Of a DNA stretch of 64,000 bases, positions 17,704 through 25,142 are shown piece after piece. The first letter of the stretch is position 1; each line of letters starts with the position of its first letter. This DNA is from an uncultured Muribaculaceae bacterium (GTDB lineage Bacteria; Bacteroidota; Bacteroidia; Bacteroidales; Muribaculaceae), in NCBI GenBank assembly GCA_947525975.1, contig CANNVE010000012.1:23602-87601 (forward strand). Direction: 5' to 3'. Under the pieces are notes generated by a model. It was not told the origin of the DNA, did no database searches, and worked only from the letters and a program-made list of their open reading frames with translations. The position numbers and the translations under genes are program-made.

Positions 17704-18630
17704 TTGAAGCCATTAGCAAGAAAGCCGGGAGCAGAAAAATCCCGCTTCGTACCCGATACGATCATCGACCTCCCCGTAGAGGCCGAAACCACGCTGTTGC
17801 CGCATCTGTTCGACAGCCTGCCGCAATGCAAGAAACAGACAGTAAAAGACTATCTGAAGCATAACCAGGTGATGGTCAACGGCAATGTCTCGCGCCAGTT
17901 TGACCAGCCGCTTAAGCCCGGCGATGACGTGAAAGTCAATCAGAGCCGTGAATTCCAGGTGTTCTACCATCCGCGCATGAAGATTTACTACGAAGATGAT
18001 GACATAATCGTGGCCTATAAAGGCTACGGCCTCCTGAGCATGTCGTCTGACCGACGCAGCAAAAAAGAGGAAATCACGGCCTACTCCATCCTCCGCGACT
18101 ACCTTAAGCGCAAAGATCCGCGCAACAAGCTCTTCATCGTGCACCGCCTCGATCAGCAGACATCGGGCCTGATGATGTTCGCCAAGAATCTGCAGGCCAA
18201 GGAGACGATGCAGCACAACTGGAACAACATGGTGATCGAGCGCAAATACGTGGCCGTTGTTGAGGGCTGCCTCGAACAGCCCGAGGGCGAGGTGCGCAGC
18301 TACCTGGCCGAGAATTCGGCCCATGAAGTCTACTCCACCAAGAATCCCGAGGAAGGAAAACTCTCCGTGACACGCTACCGCACCATCAAGGCCTCCCGCA
18401 AGCGCACCATGGTGGAACTCTCGCTCGACACCGGGCGCAAGAATCAGATCCGCGTGCACATGAAGGATCTCGGCCACCCCATCAGCGGCGACCGTCGCTA
18501 CGGTGCAGGCGTCAGCCCCATCCACCGCCTGGCGCTCCATGCCCAGACCCTGCGGTTTGTGCATCCGGTCACCCGCAAGGACATGAACTTCTCAAGCGAT
18601 ATCCCACAGGCATTCCAGAAGCTCCTTTGA
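17704..18630 (+). CDS. RluA-family pseudouridine synthase
   Basis: 308 residues, isomerising uridine to pseudouridine in rRNA or tRNA. An S4-like RNA-binding part (TVKDYLKHNQVMVNGNVSRQ) is followed by the catalytic domain with IVHRLDQQTSGLMMFAKN, where Asp 150 is the expected catalytic residue. The start is probably TTG at 17704: an in-frame stop lies at 17686-17688 and the next ATG would cut into the S4 domain. It starts 52 bases after topA and is followed after 4 bases by the DUF3822 gene. The exact target uridine cannot be told from sequence. Confidence 0.9.
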   Translation: MKPLARKPGAEKSRFVPDTIIDLPVEAETTLLPHLFDSLPQCKKQTVKDYLKHNQVMVNGNVSRQFDQPLKPGDDVKVNQSREFQVFYHPRMKIYYEDDDIIVAYKGYGLLSMSSDRRSKKEEITAYSILRDYLKRKDPRNKLFIVHRLDQQTSGLMMFAKNLQAKETMQHNWNNMVIERKYVAVVEGCLEQPEGEVRSYLAENSAHEVYSTKNPEEGKLSVTRYRTIKASRKRTMVELSLDTGRKNQIRVHMKDLGHPISGDRRYGAGVSPIHRLALHAQTLRFVHPVTRKDMNFSSDIPQAFQKLL

Positions 18631-18634
18631 GCCA

Positions 18635-19510
18635 ATGCCCCAATCATCCCTCCACGATAAACCTCTCAAATTGTCACAGCTCACAAAGGATATGATAGAG
18701 GCGCCCGAAATGTGGCGCCTTTCAGTCGAGGCTCATCAAGGCTCCGTCGATGTAGTCATGTATTCGCCCGTAGAGGAGAATTCGCTCATCCACGAGCGCC
18801 TGCCTCTCGACTCGGCCTTGTCGCCCCTGGCTGCTTTCGAAGAGCTCGTCTATGAAAATCCGCTGCTGCTCTCTGACTTCCGCAAGGTCGACATCATCAT
18901 CGACACACCGCGATACACATTCCTGCCCTCGGACTGCGCCACAGACGAAGTCTGCGAGCAGGCCGTACGCACCCTTTGGCCGCAGGTCACTCTATCGGCC
19001 CGCGCCATCCCCGTCCCCGATACGCCCGACACCCTGGTGATGGGCATAGATCCGGGCATGGCCGCCTTCATCTCGCGCACATTTCTCGATGCCGTCCCCT
19101 CTCACCCGATGGCCGTCCTCGCCAAATATTTCAGGCGCATCAGCGCCCAGGGCAACACCGGCAAGATCTATGCGCGCCTTGCTCCGGGCGCGGTCGACGT
19201 CATAGCCTTCAGGGCAGCCGAAGCCCGCAGCGGAGCCTCTCCCCTCCGCGTGGCCTGCTCTTATCCGGCTCCCACGCCCGACGATGCGGCATATTTCATC
19301 CTGGCCTCGGCCCGGCAGGCCGGATTCGACCTCGATGTCGATGAGATCATGCTTTGCGGCGACGCCCGCATCAGAGAGCAGGTGGCTCCCAAGCTCCGCG
19401 CCTTCGCCCGATTCGTGATGCCCGTGATTTTCCCGTCAGAAATATTCAAGGCCGGGAAGGCTGCCCTCGAGGCCCCATTCGAACTCGTAATTCTACCCCT
19501 ATGCGAATAA
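18635..19510 (+). CDS. DUF3822 family protein
   Basis: 291 residues, no signal peptide. It matches the DUF3822 pattern known from Bacteroidetes, a family with an actin-like or ATPase-like fold that usually sits directly before rsmD. Visible segments are WRLSVEAHQGSVDVVMYSP, SLIHERLPL and VDVIAFRAAEA. The function is not known. Its last 10 bases overlap the rsmD start codon region (ATGCGAATAA), which strongly suggests translational coupling and a link to rRNA modification; the link is an inference from position. Confidence 0.85.
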   Translation: MPQSSLHDKPLKLSQLTKDMIEAPEMWRLSVEAHQGSVDVVMYSPVEENSLIHERLPLDSALSPLAAFEELVYENPLLLSDFRKVDIIIDTPRYTFLPSDCATDEVCEQAVRTLWPQVTLSARAIPVPDTPDTLVMGIDPGMAAFISRTFLDAVPSHPMAVLAKYFRRISAQGNTGKIYARLAPGAVDVIAFRAAEARSGASPLRVACSYPAPTPDDAAYFILASARQAGFDLDVDEIMLCGDARIREQVAPKLRAFARFVMPVIFPSEIFKAGKAALEAPFELVILPLCE

Positions 19511-20049
19511 TCAGAGGAAAATACGGACGCCGCCGGTTCGACGTCCCCAAGAACATAACCGCGAGGCCTACAACCGACTTCGCCCGCGAAAACCTTTTCA
19601 ATGTGCTCGAAAACATCGTCGACTTCGAGGGCGCAAAGGCGCTTGACCTCTTCGCCGGCACGGGCGCCATATCATTCGAGCTCCTGTCGCGCGGATGCCT
19701 GTCGGTCACCTCGGTAGAGAAGGCCGAGACCCAGCACCGCTTCATCCACAAAGTCTCGCGCGAGCTCGGGGCCGACAACCATCGGGTGATACGCGGCGAT
19801 GCCATCAAATTCATCTCAGCCGCCCGGCCCGACGCCGGATTCGACATCGTATTCGCCGACCCCCCTTACGATTTGCCCGGATTTGAAGAAATCCCCCCCG
19901 CAGTCCTCGCATCAAGCCTTATAGCCCCCGGCGGCATATTCATCATCGAGCACAGCGCCAAGCGCGACTTCTCCCACCTCCCCGGCTACATCGACCACCG
20001 CGCCTACGGCTCAGTCAACTTCACCATCTTCCGCCGTCCCGCCCCCTGA
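19501..20049 (+). CDS. rsmD: 16S rRNA m2G966 methyltransferase
   Basis: 182 residues, the usual length. It methylates G966 of 16S rRNA with S-adenosylmethionine. It begins with the typical MRIIRGKYGRRRF and has RPTTDFARENLFNVLEN, the SAM-binding motif LDLFAGTGAISFE, and the catalytic motif ADPPYDLPG. The ATG at 19501 overlaps the end of the DUF3822 gene. It ends 12 bases from the convergent proline-rich gene on the other strand. Confidence 0.95.
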   Translation: MRIIRGKYGRRRFDVPKNITARPTTDFARENLFNVLENIVDFEGAKALDLFAGTGAISFELLSRGCLSVTSVEKAETQHRFIHKVSRELGADNHRVIRGDAIKFISAARPDAGFDIVFADPPYDLPGFEEIPPAVLASSLIAPGGIFIIEHSAKRDFSHLPGYIDHRAYGSVNFTIFRRPAP

Positions 20050-20060
20050 CCGCCTAAGGG

Positions 20061-20543
20061 TTATGGGATTGTGGGGTCGTCTACATCGAAGTCTATGATG
20101 TCTATGTCTCCCGGATCGTCGGGGTATGTGGGACCGGCGTAGACGCATTCGATCTCCCATGGGTCAATATCCCACGGTTCAATCGGGCCTCCGTATTCGC
20201 AAGGTTCAATCGGATCAACCGGATATGGAGGTGTCGGCGGGGCGTAAATGGCGGTCACGGGGGCTGCTGTCACAGCTATGTCTCCGATGGTGACGGCGAT
20301 CTCGTTGATGTCGATTGGGTTGTCCGGATCGGCGATAACGTCGATTGGCTGCTCAGACTTTTCCGGCTCGGGCTGTGGCTTGGCTGGCTGATGCTCGGGC
20401 TTAGGCTCCACGGGTTCGGGGGTTTCCGGCTCGGGAATTGGCGCCGGATTCACGGGCATTCCTGCGCCTGTGCCGGCCGACGCGCCTATGGCTGCTCCTG
20501 CGGCCGCTGTGCGCAGGCCGTCGTTTTTCTTCTTCTTATCCAT
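20061..20543 (-). CDS. Proline- and acid-rich 160-residue protein, possible radical-SAM substrate
   Basis: 160 residues; no family recognised. It starts MDKKKKNDG, then an Ala/Gly segment (residues 13-28), then a region dominated by Pro and Glu (30-65), then a central part with a repeat-like phrase (NEIAVTIGD, IAVTAAP; 80-95), and an aromatic Pro/Asp/Glu-rich tail (99-160). The tail holds the only two cysteines, each in a similar motif: CEYGGP at 115-120 and CVYAGP at 133-138, separated by PIEPWDIDPW. There is no clear signal peptide or lipobox. It lies 23 bases downstream of a radical SAM/SPASM gene on the same strand, so the two are almost certainly co-transcribed. Small Cys-containing partners next to SPASM enzymes are often their substrates; that role here is an inference. 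Confidence 0.7.
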   Translation of the reverse strand: MDKKKKNDGLRTAAAGAAIGASAGTGAGMPVNPAPIPEPETPEPVEPKPEHQPAKPQPEPEKSEQPIDVIADPDNPIDINEIAVTIGDIAVTAAPVTAIYAPPTPPYPVDPIEPCEYGGPIEPWDIDPWEIECVYAGPTYPDDPGDIDIIDFDVDDPTIP

Positions 20544-20566
20544 ATATTATAGTAGTGTAGATTTGT

Positions 20567-21628
20567 CTATGCCTCTTTGAGTGTGTGTAGGTGGCAGAGC
20601 ATGAGCTCGCCGTCATCGTCGCGCAGATGGAATCCGTTGCCCTCGCAGTGGCGCCACATCTCGCAGTCGGCGCATTGGCCTTTGCGCATCCATTCCCGGT
20701 CGCGGAAGGGGCGGAACCTGTTTTGCCACACATCCCAGAAATCGTCGCGGTAGATGTTGCCTTGCGAGTATTGGCTGCGTATGCTCAGGCATCCAGATAT
20801 GTCGCCGTTGGCCCTGACCGAAGCCACGGTGAGGCCGGCTATGCACGTATATATGCTTCCGCGCGCGCGTCCTTCGTAATCCCCGAGAAATCCCTCGCAG
20901 GCGTATGAAAGCGAGATCTTGCCCTCGGCCCTTGTGCGGGCGATGAAATCCATCAGGGAGCGCATCTGCGCCGGCGACAGGCTCATGCCGCTGTCCTTGG
21001 CTCTGCCCATGGGCACGATGGTGAAGCATCTCCATTTCCTGACACCGGCTTCTATGAGCATGCGCCGCAGCTCGGGCAGTGATGCGATGTTGCCGGGATG
21101 CACGCATGTGATCACGTCCCACACTATCCCCGGCGTGTCGCGCAGGGCGCCGATGGCATCGTATGCGCGGTCGAAGCTTGCCGGATTGCGGCGGAGCCAC
21201 GTGTGCTCATCGCGCAGCCCGTCTATGTCGATGGCTATCGACCGCAAGCCTGCGTCGGCGAGGTACCGCATCATGGCCCGGTCGATGAGCATGGCGTTGC
21301 TCACCATGCCCCACAAGAATCCTTTCTCGGTGATTTTGCGCCCGCACTCGGCGATGTCCTCCCTCACCAGGGGCTCGCCGCCCACTGTCCACACATAGGT
21401 GCGCTGGCGGGGCTGATGGCTGCGCACCGAATCGAGCACCGGGGCGAAATCGTCAAAAGGCATGTCGGGGGCGTCGGCCACGGCCAGACAGTCGCTTCCG
21501 CAATGGCGGCAGGCAAGATTGCACCGCAGGGTGCATTCCCAGAAGAGTTGGTTGAGCGGATGTGTCAGTTTCAGCCGCTCGCGCCTCCAATAGGCCTCTT
21601 CGAGTATGATTTTTTGCAGTTGGTTCAT
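20567..21628 (-). CDS. Radical SAM/SPASM domain enzyme
   Basis: 353 residues. The radical SAM cluster motif is CNLACRHC (Cys 36, 40, 43), followed by a GGEP motif (TVGGEPLVRED). The C-terminal SPASM-type region is rich in Cys: TCIAGL, SGCLS, CADCEMWRHC, LCHLH, enough for one or two auxiliary Fe-S clusters. From memory it resembles the Bacteroidales radical SAM group that occurs with a small lipoprotein (the TIGR04133-type rSAM/lipoprotein systems), with phrases such as FWECTLRCNL, WGMVSNAML, YACEGFLGDYE and QGNIYRDDFWDVW. Here the adjacent partner is instead a Pro-rich non-lipoprotein. The start at 21628 (MNQLQK) is chosen over one 33 bases upstream. The reaction is not known; peptide modification is the usual role of this architecture. 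Confidence 0.85.
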   Translation of the reverse strand: MNQLQKIILEEAYWRRERLKLTHPLNQLFWECTLRCNLACRHCGSDCLAVADAPDMPFDDFAPVLDSVRSHQPRQRTYVWTVGGEPLVREDIAECGRKITEKGFLWGMVSNAMLIDRAMMRYLADAGLRSIAIDIDGLRDEHTWLRRNPASFDRAYDAIGALRDTPGIVWDVITCVHPGNIASLPELRRMLIEAGVRKWRCFTIVPMGRAKDSGMSLSPAQMRSLMDFIARTRAEGKISLSYACEGFLGDYEGRARGSIYTCIAGLTVASVRANGDISGCLSIRSQYSQGNIYRDDFWDVWQNRFRPFRDREWMRKGQCADCEMWRHCEGNGFHLRDDDGELMLCHLHTLKEA

Positions 21629-22107
21629 GATGCAAAGAAAACAAAAAAAGGACGAACGCACAAGAAATCAATGCCCAAATGCGCGGACAGCGTGGATTAT
21701 TTGACGAAAATGCGCCGGATAATTTGGTGTAATGTCATTTTGTGTGTATATTTGCATGTATTTCGGGCGGTTAATGTGCCCGAGACGTCACGGCAGAGGC
21801 TGTGGCCACATATCGAAAAGCGTTTTTGCTAGTCCTTGAATGGAAATTTCGCCAAACTTTTTCAAATAACGGAGGACAAGCAGCTGCAAACGCTCATGCG
21901 TGTCTGTATCCCACCCCCCACGCTCTGGGAGGTGCCGATCATAGGCAAGGCGTGGGGGTGGGCTGTGTTTGTATCCGTTATGGCCTTTGGCGAGGCCTCC
22001 ATTCATGCATCGCAGCAAACATCGTCCTACGCCTTTTTGTATACATACCGATCGACATTCACTTATGCCTATGAGGGGACGACGTGGCAGACTAACAGGC
22101 CACAGCA
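21629..22107. other. 479-base gap: promoter and long structured leader, no convincing gene
   Basis: Between the divergent radical SAM and BACON/BspA genes. A strong plus-strand promoter lies at 21723-21754. From there to the ATG at 22108 are about 345 transcribed bases with several hairpins, including 21910-21962 (CCCACCCCCCACGC with GCGTGGGGGTGGG, plus an inner TGCC/GGCA stem). GCTGTGGCC at 21799-21807 is perfectly complementary to GGCCACAGC at 22098-22106, closing the whole stretch. Open frames on both strands here have no recognisable domain or start signal. Confidence 0.55.
21723..21754 (+). promoter_or_regulatory. Canonical Bacteroidetes promoter upstream of the BACON/BspA lipoprotein
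   Basis: TTTG at 21723-21726, a 20-base spacer, then TATATTTG at 21747-21754. This matches both consensus elements. It points towards the gene at 22108 but is about 350 bases away from its start codon. Confidence 0.7.
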
Positions 22108-25104
22108 ATGAAATCAAAGTGTTTCTTACCCATTGTTGCCGTGTGCGCGGTTTTCGCGCTCTTGGCGTTTGCTTCGTGCGGCAAAGGCGACTCGCCGTCT
22201 CCGTCACCCACTCCTAATCCACCCGACCCGCCTGTGGTGGCCGAATCCCTCGAATTCGCAGGGCAATACTCCTCGGGGCGCGCCGACGTCTCTTCCGACG
22301 CGGCGTCCTTCGTCGTCGAATTCAATTCATCGGGAAGCTGGGCGGTCAATGTCCCTGCGGCCTGCGCCGCATGGTGCAAGGTGAGCCCGGCGAGCGGAGA
22401 CGGCGGCAAAAAATCGGAAGTGCGGGTGAGCGTATCCGGAAATGACGGATACGATGAGCGCAACGCATCGCTCACGTTTTCTTGCGGAAAAGCGCGAAAA
22501 ACCTTCGTCGTGGCGCAGAAGCAGCGCGATGCCATGCTTTTGGCCTCTTCGTCAAAGGTTGAGGTGGATGAGGACGGAGGCACATTCGCCGTGAAAATCC
22601 GCTCAAATGTGGAGGTGAAGTGCGAGGTGCCGGCTCAATACGCCGGTTGGCTGCGCCTTAACGGAAAGGCCGGCGGACGCGCTCTGTCAGATCTGCAATA
22701 TTCGTTCACAGCCGATGCCAACGACACTGCGGCTCCGCGCGAGGGGGTGATCACGTTCTCGGGCGCCGACGTGGTCGAAGAGGTGCGTGTGCTCCAGTTC
22801 GGCGGCAACTCTCTGGTGCTCACGGAGCCTGTCGTATACGTCAATCCCCTTGGAGGGCGTTTCGGCGTAGAGCTTAAGTCAAACTGCGATTACACTTTCG
22901 CGATAACCGAGGGCTCGGAATGGCTTCGCGAGGATGTGTCAAGAGCCATGTCGAGCCATACGGTGTATTTCATCGCGGATGCCAATTCACAGCCGTCCGA
23001 ACGCCGGGCAGCCGTGACATTCACCTCCGCTGACGGCTCGGTGTCTGACCGGCTCACGGTGGTGCAGCGTGAGAAAGGCGCTCTGGTCTGCGGCGAGAGG
23101 CAGATCGACGTTGATTGCGCCGGAGGCGCGTTTCATATAGAATATGCATCTACGGAGGGGGAAATCACGTATTCGTCGCCTTATTGGATAGGTGTGTTCC
23201 CCGATGCTCCCGACTCCAGGGCGATGGCTGACCACAGGTTGCAGATAAAGGTTTCACCAAATATCGTCAAGGAGGAGCGTAGTGGCTACGTGGTGCTGGC
23301 TCTGGCCGACGGCTCGGCCAAAGACTCGGTGCTTGTGACGCAAGATGCTCTTGAATATACTATCGTCACATCGCTTGAAGATGGAGATTTCGCTGATGCC
23401 CGCAGCCATGAATTCACTATTTCTGTCACCTCTCCGCTCGAATCGACTCTGAAAGCGTCTGCCCCGCTCAAAAAGATGTCAGACAATACGTTTGTTATGC
23501 CTGCCAACTATGCTCCCGGCACCATGGGATCGGCCTCTGTAGAAGTCAGAATCGCCGATGTGCTTATGGAGATGGTGTCGGTCAGCTACGACGAGCCGAT
23601 ATTGCCGGAGATAAAAGACCGGGAATTGGACGTGGCGGCAGTGGCTTCATCCGTCAAGGTCAATATAATGACAAATACTGATATTGCGCCCTCAATCCAA
23701 AGCTCGGCGTCATGGATATCGCTTCGCGAGGCCAAAGTGTGCGAGCGCGGATACGCCATTGACACGTGGGTGTTCGATGTTAAGGAAAATACGTCTGACC
23801 AGCCGCGGCAGGCCACGATCCGATTCTCGGCAGGGGCCTTCTGGAGCGGCGATGTTGTCGTGACGCAGGCTGGAGCGGCGCCGCCCATAGACAAAGAGCA
23901 GGAGGTGGAGGTGCCGGCGGGAGGATCTCTCGGAGACGAACTCGGAGATGAGAAGATGGCAATACAGAAGCTGACCGTCAAAGGCGAGATCAACGGAGCG
24001 GATGTGGCCACGCTGCGCGAGATGGCTACGGATGGCGAGCTTGTGGAGATAGACCTGTCGAATACGTCCCTGCGGAAAGATTTGCAGCATCAATATTATC
24101 CGGGCGGCTGGCGTCCGGGCAAAATCACTGATGACGACATGGTGGGGCACTATATGTTCTATAGGACAAATGTCAGGGCTGTCACGCTGCCTGGTACACT
24201 TAAGAAAATCGGTTATTACGCATTCCGGGAGTCGAAGGTGGAGGAGATGGAGATTCCCGCCGGTGTGGCTGAAATAGAGGAGTCGGCGTTTTTCGGATGC
24301 AAGAATTTGCGCCGCGTGTCGGTTCCCGGCACCGTCAAGGATCTGCCTCTCGGATGCTTCGAAGGCGCTGTCAGCCTGAGCGATGTGGCTCTGGGTGATG
24401 GCGTGCGCTCTATCGGCGACTTCGCTTTCGCTCCCTATGAGGCTTACACCACTCAAGGCGCGCTCACAGAGATCTCCCTGCCCGCTTCCCTTGAAAAAAT
24501 CGGAAAGGGGGCGTTCTTGTCGACCAAGCTGACTGAGGTCACTGTCCCGGCGTCGGTAGAAAGGATAGGAGAGGCGGCTTTTTCGGAATGCCGCCGCCTC
24601 AACCGGGTGGTGTTTGAGTGCAGCATGGATACGCTTCCTGCCCGAGTGCTCCACAATACTCTTGGCATAAATGAAATCGTATTTCCGCGCGGGCTGAAAG
24701 TGATCGGCGAGTACGCCCTCGACCACGTGGGCATGGACTATCTGACGATTCCCGACGGGGTGACCGAGCTGATGAAGGGCGCTTGCAACGGCTCTGGAAA
24801 GAAAGGGCTCACATTGCCCGAATCTCTTGAGGTCATCGGGGCGTATGCGCTCGGCTACCAATCGATGTCGAGCACATTCACCATTCCGTCGAAGGTGCGC
24901 TACATAGGCGCCAGGGCTTTCGACGGAGCCTGCTACATAAAGGAGCTTCACATGAAAAATCCGGTCCCGCCCCAAAGAGACGGCGACATATTCTTCTCGA
25001 CATTCAAATACGAAGAGTGCACTTTGTATGTGCCCCGCGGTTCGGCCCGGGCGTATTCGGCAGATTCCTATTGGCTGAAATTCAAAGCCATTGTCGAAGA
25101 GTGA
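22108..25104 (+). CDS. Large surface lipoprotein with BACON-like and BspA-type leucine-rich repeats
   Basis: 998 residues. The signal peptide ends in LLAFASCGKG, a clear lipobox, followed by a Ser/Pro linker. Residues about 45-590 contain several BACON-like beta domains, seen in repeated phrases such as GSWAVNVPA, ASWISLREA, TFVVAQKQR and VVVTQAG. Residues about 610-990 hold BspA-type repeats: VTLPGTLKKIGYYAFRES, EIPAGVAEIEESAFFGC, ISLPASLEKIGKGAFLS, VTVPASVERIGEAAFSEC. BACON domains are linked to carbohydrate or mucin binding, and BspA repeats to adhesion, so this is likely a surface-exposed binding protein; the ligand is unknown. It is preceded by a long leader and followed after 38 bases by another exported protein, probably in the same operon. 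Confidence 0.88.
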   Translation: MKSKCFLPIVAVCAVFALLAFASCGKGDSPSPSPTPNPPDPPVVAESLEFAGQYSSGRADVSSDAASFVVEFNSSGSWAVNVPAACAAWCKVSPASGDGGKKSEVRVSVSGNDGYDERNASLTFSCGKARKTFVVAQKQRDAMLLASSSKVEVDEDGGTFAVKIRSNVEVKCEVPAQYAGWLRLNGKAGGRALSDLQYSFTADANDTAAPREGVITFSGADVVEEVRVLQFGGNSLVLTEPVVYVNPLGGRFGVELKSNCDYTFAITEGSEWLREDVSRAMSSHTVYFIADANSQPSERRAAVTFTSADGSVSDRLTVVQREKGALVCGERQIDVDCAGGAFHIEYASTEGEITYSSPYWIGVFPDAPDSRAMADHRLQIKVSPNIVKEERSGYVVLALADGSAKDSVLVTQDALEYTIVTSLEDGDFADARSHEFTISVTSPLESTLKASAPLKKMSDNTFVMPANYAPGTMGSASVEVRIADVLMEMVSVSYDEPILPEIKDRELDVAAVASSVKVNIMTNTDIAPSIQSSASWISLREAKVCERGYAIDTWVFDVKENTSDQPRQATIRFSAGAFWSGDVVVTQAGAAPPIDKEQEVEVPAGGSLGDELGDEKMAIQKLTVKGEINGADVATLREMATDGELVEIDLSNTSLRKDLQHQYYPGGWRPGKITDDDMVGHYMFYRTNVRAVTLPGTLKKIGYYAFRESKVEEMEIPAGVAEIEESAFFGCKNLRRVSVPGTVKDLPLGCFEGAVSLSDVALGDGVRSIGDFAFAPYEAYTTQGALTEISLPASLEKIGKGAFLSTKLTEVTVPASVERIGEAAFSECRRLNRVVFECSMDTLPARVLHNTLGINEIVFPRGLKVIGEYALDHVGMDYLTIPDGVTELMKGACNGSGKKGLTLPESLEVIGAYALGYQSMSSTFTIPSKVRYIGARAFDGACYIKELHMKNPVPPQRDGDIFFSTFKYEECTLYVPRGSARAYSADSYWLKFKAIVEE

Positions 25105-25142
25105 TAAACCAAATGACTATCAATCAAATAAAACCCCAAATT

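Noticed and set aside
19888..19895. C7 run in rsmD as a second slippage site
   Set aside because: The gene is intact across it, the run is short, and the protein is cytoplasmic; nothing suggests switching.
21788..22207. 139-codon minus-strand and 91-codon plus-strand open frames in the gap before the BACON/BspA lipoprotein
   Set aside because: They overlap each other, the hairpins or the lipoprotein start, show no domain or promoter, and are better explained as leader or repeat DNA. Homology search would be needed to revive them.
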